Source: a virus
DNA length: 58,581 nt
IMG/VR virus record: IMGVR_UViG_3300004807_000026
Location: 1 to 58,581 of that record
Direction: 5' to 3' (one strand)
Below the pieces are notes generated by a model. That model did no database searches. It had not been told where the DNA came from and saw only the letters and a list, made by a program, of their open reading frames with translations. Below, piece after piece: positions 15,975 through 26,400 of this stretch; position 1 is the stretch's first letter, and the number at the start of each line of letters is the position of its first letter. A program made the translations under genes and the position numbers.

Positions 15975-18074
15975 TTACGGTGTAGTTGGTACTGAAGCGT
16001 TGTCAGGAACTCCACCGTGGAATCCGCGCATCCATCCACCTCGACGAGAATGTGTCCATTGTGTCCAGTTGACCGGGAGTCCTTGTGATTCAGATGCTTG
16101 AGCCATCTCCGCGTCAAACTTGTACTGATCGGCAACTGCTTGGTCGTATTTTTTCTTCAATTCAGAATGTAGTTGCGGTTTGTTGTGTTCACTCGACCAT
16201 TGCATGCCTTTTGTATATTGCCGCATGTCGCGTTGGGCATTTGCAATCTCATTTTTCATGTACTCTTCGCTAAGAAGAGGCTTGAACTCAAGCGGTAGTT
16301 CTTCCGGGCGATACCCCGGATGCTTTGCCACATAATTCTCGCGCAGCGCCTGAATATCAGGGTTCAACACGTTAGCGTTACCGTTGTAATTTTCAACCAT
16401 GAGGGCACGCATTGTACGGATGTCATTCTCCGACAAACGAGCGCCTTCTGCACCTTTGTCGATCTTTTGCCTAAGATCCGCTAAGAATCCCTGCGTGTAA
16501 TTTTGAATTTCCGAGTACTGAGATTCTGTAGGTTGCGTCCCGCGTGCAAAAGCCACGAAAGAATCAATAGCGTCAAGATCGAGTACGCGACGAGACTTGT
16601 TGGGGTCTCCCGATAGTGCCATTTGTGACACATTGAAAAATGCGGGGATCTGTTGTCCACGCATAGTCATCAATTTGATTTGTGGGTCACTATTAAAGTC
16701 GTCTACCTGCGCTTTGATGCCCGCCTCATTCATACGACCGAGACGTTCAGCCGTCTCAATGTGCTTGGTAGCGTGCTCCGCGGCTGCAGCCTCGGTCTTG
16801 AGGCGAGCGTCACGTACATTTTTCCAAGTGATGTGATAAAACCCGGACTTGTCGGGCTTGCTGTCAACTTTTGCAGCCTCGTAATCGGGATTTGAAAACT
16901 TGGACGCGTACAGTGCCGCATCTTGAGGTGACTTGAATACCGAGTACTTGGGAGCCTCATACTCCCGGGTGTCGGGAGCTTTGATTTTTTTGAAAGCGTC
17001 CATCAATTCAGATGGGGTTGCGTATTGCTTGCTTGGATCCAACGGTACAGACGGAGCAGGGGGAGTTGGGGGCGCAGCAGCTTGAACTTCTTGTGGAGGC
17101 GCGGGAGTTGGTGACGTAACAGGAGCAGCCGATTGGTCTTTCGTGACCATCTTCATCTCAGACGTCATCGCTGGCTTTACTTCGCGGACGGTAGGTGTTG
17201 GCTCCGGGGTCGGAGATGGTGTCGGCGCGGGGGTGGGAGTAGGAGTAGCCTGAACTGTTGGGCTCGGCATTGCGGTAGCCTGATGGTATTGATCTGCTGC
17301 AGTGTTGCCCGGATTCACTGCAGCGGGAGTACCTGTGCCTAGATAAGCTGGGTTTGTGTTAATGTCACGAGATGGAACGAGTACTGGAGGCTGAGTATTG
17401 GCTAGCTTAGGAGCAGGTTGATAGGTGACGCTACCCGAATCGAGACCGGGAATTGTCATGGCGGAAAGACTAGCAGCCTGACGGTCAACATTCTCCTGTT
17501 GCGCTTCGGGCGTCAGTATGCTGCCGGGAGTCATCATTCCTAGCTTCTTCGGCTCAATAGTAATACTACCCGGTGCGGTGTCGCGCTGAAATTGTGGCTC
17601 GGTAACGGGTTTTGAAAGGGGTGCAGAGTCAGGAGTCGGTTTAGTATTCAAGAAGTTGTGTGCTTCTTCTGCAGATGCGGATTCTTCTTCTGCGCCCGCA
17701 ATGTCTTTTGGCTGAACTCCCTTAATACGTAGCAACATCATCTTGTCTCGGTAATCCTGAGACCTTTGCTGTGCATCGTACCTATCTTGCTCTTTCTTTG
17801 CGTCCAAGGCTAACTTGGCCTGATCACGAGCATCTTTTATATCTTGTTTGCGTTGCTGATAAGCGACCTGAATGCCCTGACCGATGGCTCCTAATCCCTG
17901 AGAGATGCCCTGAGCTACAAGTTCTGGCTGCGCCGAAGGTATACTCCACCCAGCGAGAGGCTTGATCTGCATCGGGGAGGCACCTGCCATGCTGAATGGC
18001 TTCAGTGATTCCAACGGAGAATTGCCCTGCGGCACTGTTACATTGAATCCGGAAGTATCGAGTGAGAATGCCAT
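15975..18074 (-). CDS. Internal virion-type protein with Pro/Thr linker
   Basis: A 699-residue protein. The N-terminal 120 residues include a helical Gln/Lys/Asp-rich segment. Residues 260-350 form a long Pro/Thr/Ala linker (repeated TPTPAPTPSP-like units). The C-terminal 300 residues look helical and folded. It sits between the giant protein and two Gln-rich proteins, the usual position of internal core or ejection proteins in podoviruses. No enzymatic motif was seen. Confidence 0.65.
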   Translation of the reverse strand: MAFSLDTSGFNVTVPQGNSPLESLKPFSMAGASPMQIKPLAGWSIPSAQPELVAQGISQGLGAIGQGIQVAYQQRKQDIKDARDQAKLALDAKKEQDRYDAQQRSQDYRDKMMLLRIKGVQPKDIAGAEEESASAEEAHNFLNTKPTPDSAPLSKPVTEPQFQRDTAPGSITIEPKKLGMMTPGSILTPEAQQENVDRQAASLSAMTIPGLDSGSVTYQPAPKLANTQPPVLVPSRDINTNPAYLGTGTPAAVNPGNTAADQYHQATAMPSPTVQATPTPTPAPTPSPTPEPTPTVREVKPAMTSEMKMVTKDQSAAPVTSPTPAPPQEVQAAAPPTPPAPSVPLDPSKQYATPSELMDAFKKIKAPDTREYEAPKYSVFKSPQDAALYASKFSNPDYEAAKVDSKPDKSGFYHITWKNVRDARLKTEAAAAEHATKHIETAERLGRMNEAGIKAQVDDFNSDPQIKLMTMRGQQIPAFFNVSQMALSGDPNKSRRVLDLDAIDSFVAFARGTQPTESQYSEIQNYTQGFLADLRQKIDKGAEGARLSENDIRTMRALMVENYNGNANVLNPDIQALRENYVAKHPGYRPEELPLEFKPLLSEEYMKNEIANAQRDMRQYTKGMQWSSEHNKPQLHSELKKKYDQAVADQYKFDAEMAQASESQGLPVNWTQWTHSRRGGWMRGFHGGVPDNASVPTTP

Positions 18075-18079
18075 GAGAT

Positions 18080-19006
18080 TTAGTTTCCGCCGAAGGTGAG
18101 TCCTTGCATATTGGGCAGGAATGACGGGTTGTTTGCCTGCCCGGTCATGTTCGCCTTTTGCGAAGGTTGTTGGGCATTGTCTGACGGCATGCCCGTCGCT
18201 GTCAATGCATTAAACGCGGCAACTCCCTTCGGTGCTTTTATTCCGGTAGCTGCCTGCTGCGCGGTAGCCGCAACTCCACCCGCCTGACCTTTGTTAGCAA
18301 CATCTGCCTGCGCTTGCTGCAGCGCTAGTTTGGCTTGATCCTGAGCCAGCAAATTCTTCTCTTTTCCTAGAGTCGCAGACTCTCCCGGTAATTGATTGAG
18401 GACTGACTGAACTGTTTTTTGTTGCTGACCGATCTGAGGTGTTAATTTTGAAGCGCCTAGATTTGACGCCTGAACAATGCCTAGTTCTGTTTGCGAAAGG
18501 TTGTACGGGTCAGTGATGCTCTTTGCAATCTGCTGCTGTGCTGCGTTCAACCCTGAAGTTGGGATACCTTGGGATATTTCAGTACCAAGGTTGCTTAAAT
18601 TTGCTCCAGAGTCATTTTGAACTCGTGTATACTCAGTTCTGTACCCGGATGGTGAAGAACTGTCAGGAGTTTGGATTGAGTGCGTCTCGTAGATTCCAAA
18701 CGGACTATTTTTTTGAGCAATCGCTTGATTGTACAGATTGACCGATGTGTCAGCGTTCTTTTGGTACAACTTTTGATTTTGCTGCGCGGTCTTCAAATCA
18801 TTTGCTTTCTGCGTGTCCAATACTCCTAGCTGTGCCTGCTGAGCGGACAAGTACTGATTGGTAAGTGCTTGTATCTGCTGCTGCTTTGCAATTGCATTCT
18901 GCAGATCGGAGATCGTGGCATTACTGATCCCCTGCTTGGGGATCTGGTTCATGTATCCCTGATACTGCTGCTGCAGGGCAGCGAGTTGCTGATCGTAAAC
19001 GCTCAT
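18080..19006 (-). CDS. Gln/Ala-rich helical internal virion-type protein
   Basis: A 308-residue protein. Residues 1-75 are a Gln-rich coiled-coil (QQQYQGYMNQ, then IAKQQQIQALTNQ), followed by a Gln/Asn-rich middle and a second helical stretch (LLAQDQAKLALQQAQADVANK). The C-terminus NMQGLTFGGN matches the end style of the next gene product (MSNLKFGG), suggesting related C-terminal tags. Likely a core or ejection protein by position and composition. Confidence 0.65.
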   Translation of the reverse strand: MSVYDQQLAALQQQYQGYMNQIPKQGISNATISDLQNAIAKQQQIQALTNQYLSAQQAQLGVLDTQKANDLKTAQQNQKLYQKNADTSVNLYNQAIAQKNSPFGIYETHSIQTPDSSSPSGYRTEYTRVQNDSGANLSNLGTEISQGIPTSGLNAAQQQIAKSITDPYNLSQTELGIVQASNLGASKLTPQIGQQQKTVQSVLNQLPGESATLGKEKNLLAQDQAKLALQQAQADVANKGQAGGVAATAQQAATGIKAPKGVAAFNALTATGMPSDNAQQPSQKANMTGQANNPSFLPNMQGLTFGGN

Positions 19007-19018
19007 GGCGAGTAAGTA

Positions 19019-19570
19019 CTACCCGCCGAACTTGAGGTTCGACATGCTCGGCATAGAAAATTGATTTGCTGGACGGTTCAGCGGGCTAGCATTTGAGCCG
19101 AACGATCCAGCAGTTGTCAGCGCAGGATTCACCGCGGGCATCGTTGTCCCGGCCTGATTGTACGCGGTCTTGGGGAGCGTCCCGGCAGCTTGGTTTAGGT
19201 TTGCTGCGGCACCTTGGTTCATCGCGTTGATGTTTACGGGAGCACCGACCTGAGATTGACCTAATTGCTGCTCTGCAGCCTGCATCGCAGCCTGTACGGG
19301 TTGATCCTTAATCGCTTGTACCTGTCCAGCAGTTTCAATTCCCTGCTGAGCAAGTTGGCTACCTTGCTGAGCCTGTTGCTGTTGCTGCGCGGCTTGAGCG
19401 GCATTAAGAGCATCTGTTTGAGCTTTTTGCTGAGCCGCAAGTGCTTGCTGCTCCTGCGTATTCATTTGCTGCAAGAACCCTAGCAATTGATCTTGAGACA
19501 ATTGTTGTTGATATTGACCTACAGCTCCTTCGCTGGCATTTCCGCCTCCTGATGAAAACATTCCGCCCAT
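19019..19570 (-). CDS. Gln/Ala-rich small internal virion-type protein
   Basis: A 183-residue protein with an almost uninterrupted Gln/Ala coiled coil (residues 20-110, repeated AQQ and QLAQQG), then a low-complexity tail ending SMSNLKFGG. Its final residues resemble those of its 308-residue neighbour. Part of the internal virion cluster. It starts after AAAATTATG with no Shine-Dalgarno. Confidence 0.65.
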   Translation of the reverse strand: MGGMFSSGGGNASEGAVGQYQQQLSQDQLLGFLQQMNTQEQQALAAQQKAQTDALNAAQAAQQQQQAQQGSQLAQQGIETAGQVQAIKDQPVQAAMQAAEQQLGQSQVGAPVNINAMNQGAAANLNQAAGTLPKTAYNQAGTTMPAVNPALTTAGSFGSNASPLNRPANQFSMPSMSNLKFGG

Positions 19571-19590
19571 AATTTTAGTTGGTTAGTGAT

Positions 19591-20646
19591 TTATTGCCCG
19601 GGCATTCTCCACCCAGACATTGTGTACATCCCCGGTGTTGATGCTGGTGAAATCATTGGAGATCCCTGTGCAGGATTTCCTGTGCTGTACGCGTTATACG
19701 CAGCCTGTGGAGAAGCGTAGTATCCACCTATAGATGCCGGGCCACCGTTTTCTACCGTGGAAGACGAACTGAATGGTGAACTATTCAATCCCGTACCTTG
19801 GTTAATCCCTTGCGCTAATGCGTTACCAAGAACTCCACCAAATCCTCCACCAAGTGCAGCGCCACCAATAGTTCCAGCAGCCGAGACAAGTGCCCCGGTT
19901 GTAGCATTCTGGCTAGCACGGTTCCCAGCGGCAGCGTTGAGTAGTGCCTGCTGGTAATTCTGCCAGTTTTGCTGATTGGCTCCCACAGCTTGGCTAGCAT
20001 TTGCCATCTGCGAGTTGATCCAGTCACTGGTAGACTGAAGATTGGCCTGCGTACTGCCCATCATTGCATTCTGATTGGCGTTGGCATTCTGTACTGCCTG
20101 TGCCTGTGCAGCCTGCTGCGCTGAGACAAGGGCACCGGGGTCTATCCCTGCATTGGGAGCCTGATTCTGTGCCAAGTAATTGGCTGCAGCCTGTTCAGCG
20201 GCCTGCTTACGTGCCAATCCCTGTGCGGTGTTGGTGTCAAAGTAAGCGGACTTGCCAATTGTGCTGTCCTGCATCCCTGATCCAAAAAGCTGTGCAAGAT
20301 TCTGCTGTGTGTAGGGAGAAGATGCTCCAACTCCAGACGCTGCCGTGAGATCAGATGCCAGTTGCTTGGGAAGAGCCTGCCGCAATGCCGCAGCGTCGGG
20401 TGACATCGCTTTTTCTAGTGCCTGCGAGTTGGCAGCATTGATAAGTGCTTCTTGCTGCGCCAGTTTTTGCATACCCGGTAAGTTGGGTATGTACGACTGA
20501 GTCGGGTGTTGCGCTTGCCACATCAACGCTTGATTCCTGAGATTCTGCGTCTGCTGACCCAATCCCATTTGCATTGTCAGCAACTCCTCCGGGAGCACGT
20601 TGCTCGGAGGAGAGATAAAAGAGCCTGCGTTTACACTTCCACCCAT
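19591..20646 (-). CDS. Internal virion-type protein with glycine-zipper segment
   Basis: A 351-residue protein: Ala/Gln/Asn-rich helices up to residue 260, then a Gly-rich hydrophobic stretch (GTIGGAALGGGFGGVLGNALA) like a glycine zipper or membrane-inserting segment, then a Ser/Gly/Pro tail. This resembles podovirus small internal proteins that insert in the host membrane during ejection. The ATG at 20646 is chosen because the longer frame would overlap the previous gene. Confidence 0.65.
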   Translation of the reverse strand: MGGSVNAGSFISPPSNVLPEELLTMQMGLGQQTQNLRNQALMWQAQHPTQSYIPNLPGMQKLAQQEALINAANSQALEKAMSPDAAALRQALPKQLASDLTAASGVGASSPYTQQNLAQLFGSGMQDSTIGKSAYFDTNTAQGLARKQAAEQAAANYLAQNQAPNAGIDPGALVSAQQAAQAQAVQNANANQNAMMGSTQANLQSTSDWINSQMANASQAVGANQQNWQNYQQALLNAAAGNRASQNATTGALVSAAGTIGGAALGGGFGGVLGNALAQGINQGTGLNSSPFSSSSTVENGGPASIGGYYASPQAAYNAYSTGNPAQGSPMISPASTPGMYTMSGWRMPGQ

Positions 20647-20650
20647 AAAA

Positions 20651-21031
20651 TCACATAGGGCAATAAACCTCACGGTTCATACGCGCCAGTCCTAGTTTGT
20701 TCATCGTTGCTTCGGGAAAATTGGGTCTCGCGTTGTCGAGTGGCACACCTACATAAAGTGGCTTGCCCGAAAGTTGAGAATGTGCCCTGTAGTCGTTCAT
20801 AACTTGCACCACATCGCGAGGTCGAGTGAACTCGGGATGAAAAGCGGGGTAAATTGTGGGTACGAATACATGGTCACAGTATCCGAAACATACATTATCT
20901 CTGTAGTGCGCGTAAACATTAATTTGAGGATGTGAGACAATTGTATGGTCAAACGTCCCGGCAAATTCCTGAAGTTTTTCAAACTTTTCAGTATTGGGAG
21001 CGACGTACTCGTATCGAATTGGTGATCTCAT
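20651..21031 (-). CDS. Small protein next to tail genes, possibly GNAT-like
   Basis: A 126-residue protein with YPAFHPEFTRPRDVVQVMND and a C-terminal FPEATMNKLGLARMNREVYCP. This resembles short phage proteins with a partial acetyltransferase-like fold found near tail tube genes. The similarity is weak and from memory of the pattern only. Function unknown. Confidence 0.55.
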   Translation of the reverse strand: MRSPIRYEYVAPNTEKFEKLQEFAGTFDHTIVSHPQINVYAHYRDNVCFGYCDHVFVPTIYPAFHPEFTRPRDVVQVMNDYRAHSQLSGKPLYVGVPLDNARPNFPEATMNKLGLARMNREVYCPM

Positions 21032-21033
21032 GA

Positions 21034-21294
21034 TTAGGGATAGTTAATAGTAGTTGTGTAGGATACTGAATTTGCGGAAACCGTTAAGTTGCTGTTGGCT
21101 GCTTGACTGTTTGTCAGAATATCCGACCGAGATTGAGACGTACCACAAACTACGCACGGTAAACACGTTCCGGAAGGAAGATTGGGGATTGGAACCGATG
21201 AGTAGACAGGAATGACGCCATCTTGACCGTACGGGCTACCGAATAGGTTAGAAAACCCGGTTCCTACATACTGTGAATCGGTTATTGATGGCAT
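21034..21294 (-). CDS. Hypothetical virion-region protein
   Basis: An 86-residue protein rich in Ser, Thr, Asn and Pro, with LPCVVCGTSQSRSD containing a C-x2-C pair. The start follows a TAA-TT-ATG junction after the tail protein. Likely a small structural or tail-associated component by position. Confidence 0.55.
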   Translation of the reverse strand: MPSITDSQYVGTGFSNLFGSPYGQDGVIPVYSSVPIPNLPSGTCLPCVVCGTSQSRSDILTNSQAANSNLTVSANSVSYTTTINYP

Positions 21295-21296
21295 AA

Positions 21297-23420
21297 TTAG
21301 CAGTGAGTTGCGAGTCCTTTGGCGATAACTTTAGCCTCATTCAGCGCCATGTTGTACGCTACCGATTCAGCGTCGGTATATGATACGTAAGAAGTAACAG
21401 AGGCAGTTGCTGAGACGTAGATGATGTTGCCTGATGTAGCACACGTAGTGGAAGCTCCCGCAGTTTGAGTGGAAGTATAGGCGACCTCCTGATATGCGGG
21501 ATCTTCTTGAGGGGCGGGCGGAAGATTAACGAGGATACTGGAACCGTTTTCTCCTACCACGCAATATTCATTCTCGTTGGAATTCGGATTGCCAATTGAC
21601 TTCTCCGACCAAGGATCCATGAACATGCGGACGGCTTCGACGCCAAATTCTCCGCACCATTCGATGAGGAAACTAAATGCCTTGTCCACATCGAGTGTCA
21701 GGTTGGACTCGCACGATTGAAGTTTGACGTTTCTCTGTATGTTCTCGGTTGTCAATCGTCGGTACTGAGTGCTCAGGAACCCAAGGTCAGCAATGGCATC
21801 AGCAGAGGGACTGTACGCATATTGGTACGCTTCAGTAGCTGCCAGTAACCGGGTACTGAGTATCGGTGTGTACGCTCCCTTGCTACCGCGGAAAGATACC
21901 GTCACATCGACAGTACCACCGACTTGCATGCACTCGATTTCTCCGTACACAAATTGCTTGTGATCAAAACCGTCGCCTAGAAGTGCGGTCTCCATCTGAC
22001 AGTAAATCCTGTTGTAGTATTCGGTCGTTGTGCCGTCACTATTGATCGACAAGACCGTATCGTATCTTTCCGGGAGGAAAGACTCCCACAGGTGGTTGTA
22101 AGAACCGTCGTTGGTCGGCGCGTAATCAACAGAAAAGTGAAATGCCCGGGGAGTTCCATCAATCACTCCGGTAGTCCAAATAACCGGGTGCGTGCCGTTC
22201 CAAACTCCCGCCCATGCGGGTGACCTCGATTGGTTCCACTCGGATGCTGGCGCGTAATCCAATATCATCGTGGCACTGTTCAAGGTCTCCAAGTACGGGA
22301 TGCTATACAATAGGTAATTCTCAAACGACACCGCGCAGATCCCTGTGTAATCGGGTGCCATGTACCTCTTGGCGCGAGCCATCTCGACGTCCTTGTACAG
22401 AACTTGGGAGGATAAGTAAGCGGAGGCAGCGACGTCGGCTGAAATAAGACCTCCCTGTGAGTACCACCACATCATGCCCGCCTGAAAAGCAATACTGTTC
22501 CCGGCAATACACCCGATGTTGGGGTAAAGCGTTGTCACAAAATTCTGCACTGTCGTCCATTGCGTACGATCAAGAATGCCGCTTGAAATTGAGTATGTCG
22601 TGCGGTCGGAAAAGACGTACAGCTTCGTGTCGTTGTTCTGACCAATGTAATCAACAAGCGCCGTTATGGGACGTGCGAAGCTAAAGTCTCCTCGGGAGAC
22701 TCCTGACTGACGCTCAAGCCAACTCAAAGGATTACCAAGATCAGACGCCAGCACAATGTTGCCAGCAGCGACCCATAGACGGTTGCCTGAGTATGCCATC
22801 CACGTCCCGGTAGGAATCGCAGCAGACTGTCCTCCGATTGTGTCGCTACCGTCCCAATAAGCAGGCGCTGAGATCCCATCCTGAATCATTACCAATCGGT
22901 GACTCGGAGTAACCGTTACATTTCCCCCGGATGAAACGCTAGCCGATTGAGTCGCTACGCAAAAGTGAACCTGCTTGACGTTGGGATCCATCTGAATCCC
23001 GGTAAGTTGATAGTCAATCCATGCCTTGGGCTGAGTCAGAGGAAACGGAGAGAAATAGACATTGCCGTCAACGCAAAATACAATGTACGAGAGTTCGGTC
23101 GCCGAGGATGGCGTGCCGTCGTAGTTGTAAATTGTCTGCGCGGTATTGGTGACAATATTGTTCAGCGTTGTGGACGTCGCAGCGGTATAAACTTTATTAG
23201 CGTTGAATACTAATCCACCTTGGAAATTGCCTTTAGGCAAAGACAGTCGCATCGCCTGACCGGGGCGGGTTTGCACAATCCCGCCGCGTATGGACGTGTT
23301 AACTCCCCACTTGAATTGATCTTCCGGGAGACCCCAAGCATTCCGCACTGAGTTGACACCGTGCATCCATCCCGCGGAGGTCTTTTGCATCCTCCCCGAG
23401 GTTATCGAGGGAGACTTCAT
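21297..23420 (-). CDS. Tail tubular protein B-like (nozzle)
   Basis: A 707-residue beta-rich protein. It has the features of podovirus tail nozzle proteins: an N-terminal segment with GVNTSIRGGIVQTRPG, YVFSDRTTYSIS, then NIGCIAGNSIAFQAGMMWWYSQGGLISAD, and a region on inter-subunit beta domains up to 600. The start MKSPS at 23420 overlaps the stop of the upstream connector gene (TAATG). Consistent with being the distal tube that contacts internal proteins and fibres. Confidence 0.75.
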   Translation of the reverse strand: MKSPSITSGRMQKTSAGWMHGVNSVRNAWGLPEDQFKWGVNTSIRGGIVQTRPGQAMRLSLPKGNFQGGLVFNANKVYTAATSTTLNNIVTNTAQTIYNYDGTPSSATELSYIVFCVDGNVYFSPFPLTQPKAWIDYQLTGIQMDPNVKQVHFCVATQSASVSSGGNVTVTPSHRLVMIQDGISAPAYWDGSDTIGGQSAAIPTGTWMAYSGNRLWVAAGNIVLASDLGNPLSWLERQSGVSRGDFSFARPITALVDYIGQNNDTKLYVFSDRTTYSISSGILDRTQWTTVQNFVTTLYPNIGCIAGNSIAFQAGMMWWYSQGGLISADVAASAYLSSQVLYKDVEMARAKRYMAPDYTGICAVSFENYLLYSIPYLETLNSATMILDYAPASEWNQSRSPAWAGVWNGTHPVIWTTGVIDGTPRAFHFSVDYAPTNDGSYNHLWESFLPERYDTVLSINSDGTTTEYYNRIYCQMETALLGDGFDHKQFVYGEIECMQVGGTVDVTVSFRGSKGAYTPILSTRLLAATEAYQYAYSPSADAIADLGFLSTQYRRLTTENIQRNVKLQSCESNLTLDVDKAFSFLIEWCGEFGVEAVRMFMDPWSEKSIGNPNSNENEYCVVGENGSSILVNLPPAPQEDPAYQEVAYTSTQTAGASTTCATSGNIIYVSATASVTSYVSYTDAESVAYNMALNEAKVIAKGLATHC

Positions 23421-26400
23421 TAGAAGTAGAATTGGCACCCGTCAATGACAGGATCTGTCCCGTCACCGTACGTGATGTTGTTGATCTGAGGCGGATTGAA
23501 CGCATGCCCGTCCATGCTGTTCTGCTGATTCTTGAGGTAACTCATTGCCATTGCCCAGTACTTCGTGGCCTGATCCATGAAATCTTTATCCTCTAGGTCA
23601 ACCGCGTGAACAGCAGCGATAATTGCCCGGGTCTGCTCCAGCGGGATGTAGTCGTAGATGCTCGTGATGGTAGGAGCTTTCACCCGGTACAGGATGCGAG
23701 CCCACGCGCATGATTGACCGATCTTGATCCTGCGATACATCGGATTTGTCTCACTGGGGTGATACTGACCGATCAAGGTCATGTCGTTCGTGCGACCGCG
23801 GTCGAAAGCATAGAGACTGACGTACCCATCGGTCAGTGGTTTGTCGATGTGTTGTACTGACTTGACAACGACCGCGGTTACTACTGCGTCCACAAAGAAT
23901 GTTGACTCTACCGTATTTCCTACGGATGAAAAAGTCTGCAATCCAGTGATTGAACTTGGAGTAGTTGCGTGTGCGTATGTGTCAAACAGTTCAAACGTAT
24001 TGTTGTCCAACCTACGGATGTAGTACGGAACATTGCTAGGCAATACTGTTCCACTATGCAGCTTGGGCAGTGAGTCTCCGGTATTAGCCCGGACAAAAAC
24101 TTCTGTCCCGGTTTCGTACATTGATTCAGAGGCTACAATTGAAGAAAGAGATGGAATTGACACGTCCGATTGAACAGTCATGTACAATTGACCAATTGGT
24201 AACTCATTCGCATTTCCCGATGGGGTACCAGTTAGAGTAATTGCTCCTCCACTTATGTTTCCAATTGTCCTAGTCGCAGTTTGATCCATCCAAGAAGGAA
24301 CCAATCCCGCCGAGGTAAATATCACATTCTGACCAACAGCAAGATTTGATGTTGAGCTAGGTACTATCTGACTTCCAAGGCAGACAACTCCACCAACTAG
24401 GGGGACAACATAATAACCTTGACCTGTTCCTAGTGTTGTAACGGTTATCGAGGGAGGTAGAGAAATTTGAACTGTCGGAACTCCAGAATATCCGCTGCCT
24501 GCTGAAACTTTTACCAACGAAAATATAGAACCGTCGATACTGTTTATAAAACCTACATACGAAGCTCCTGTTCCATTTCCTGTAATAACAAGTGAGACGG
24601 CTCCGGGAGTAATCACACATCCCGAGCCAGTAGTAAAACCAGACACAGTACCAAGAGTTAAAACGGATGACTTAGTGTACCCAGTACCTGCTGTGGTTAC
24701 ATTTACCGATTGAACAACACCGCTAGAGTTAACTACTACTGTTCCAAGCGCTCCGGATCCTTGCCCCGTTGAGTCTACAATTGGTACGCTTGAATATGGG
24801 GATGATGCATACGCATACCCAGTACCCCCACTAAGTAAACCCAAATTTGATGCGGTTAAAGTTATACCAGATAGTATAGAAGTGGTGTTGGAAATATATC
24901 CCGATCCGGGATTTGTAATCGTTAGAGAAGATATTCCTGTGCTACTGATATTCGCAGTTGCCGTTGCAAATGTGCCATTGAACAAGAAGGCTTCTGTATT
25001 AGAAATTGGGAAGAGACCATAATTGACCCCAGATGATAAAGGAGCAGGAGCCAAGTAATCAGTCCCAAACTGGACAACGGTAGGTTCTGTATTAGTCGAA
25101 TTATATAGACCTGTGAAATCGCCTGCCCACTTTGTGGTATTGCTTACGCTTCGCCCTGCAACTGTTCCAGAAGCTGAGTTGAACGAGAGACCGAACGCAC
25201 GACTGATGACAAGGTAGAAAGTTCCAGACCCTGTATCTGTAATGTTTACAGCACTGAAGTCTGCATTCTTGACCGTAAAACTCGTTGCAGTGTCGGGTGC
25301 CTCGGCGCGGTAGGGAACTCCTGAGACAAGCGGAGAAGGCAATGTGCCTGTCGAAGAGAATTGCACAAAGACATTTGTAGACGGCGTAATTGTGACCGTA
25401 GGAGCTGAGGTGTATCCGCTACCCAATGACACGGGTGTGATTGCAGCCAATGTCCCATCGGAATTGATTGATGCGGTTGCAGTAGCACCAGTCCCTCCTC
25501 CACCAGTTATTGTGACTTGAGGAACCTGAGTATATCCAGATCCGGGATTTTGGATGAAATAATTATTTACTGATGTGTATTGCGCCAAAGTATATGCCGT
25601 TGCAGCAGTACTGTGTGATCCCGTAATCGTAACTCTTGGAGGAAAAATATACCCCGTACCACTTTCTTGAACCACTATACTAGTTATTACTCCAGACCCC
25701 ACTGTTATAGCTGCTTGAGCACCCGTACCTAATGGCTGCAAAGTTATCGCGCTGATGTTTCCTGTAGAGTTTACAGTTGCTGTGGCTACTGCACCATATC
25801 CTCCACCACCTGTAATAGACACAATTGGCGGATTAACGGTAGAATATCCTGTACCTGCAGTCGTAGGGACAATTGAAGAAATATATTTGTACCCGGTAGC
25901 GGAATCCGTCTGAAGCGTGACACTTCCCGACCCAAAAGTTGCGGGTGTTCCTGTGTATCCAACTGGAGGTATCAATGTAACTGTTGGTGCACTTGTATAT
26001 TGATAACCTCCAACATCACTAAAAGATATTGTCGGCGTCGTATACCCTGTTCCACCGGAAACAATGTTTACGCTAATTATACCCCCTTCGGGATAGGCAT
26101 TTACAATGGCTCCGCTACCAGAAGCAGGTGTTGCAGCAAGATTAAAACCAGAAGCCTGAATTTGATTTGTGCTACCAACTACTGCCGTTGCAGGTATCAA
26201 CTTGGCGAATGAATTTACTCCTGACCCTGTAGTCGTGACAACAATCGGATTTTTCCCTGTTGCAGCGTCGGTCGAATTAGTGTGAATGCTAATCGACGTA
26301 GTGCTGATGACGTGGACAAAGTAATTGACATTGGTAAGTAATGGTTGTGGAAGAGTGCCACTAGTCACTGCCTCAACAACGTCTCCGGTAGAAAAGTAGT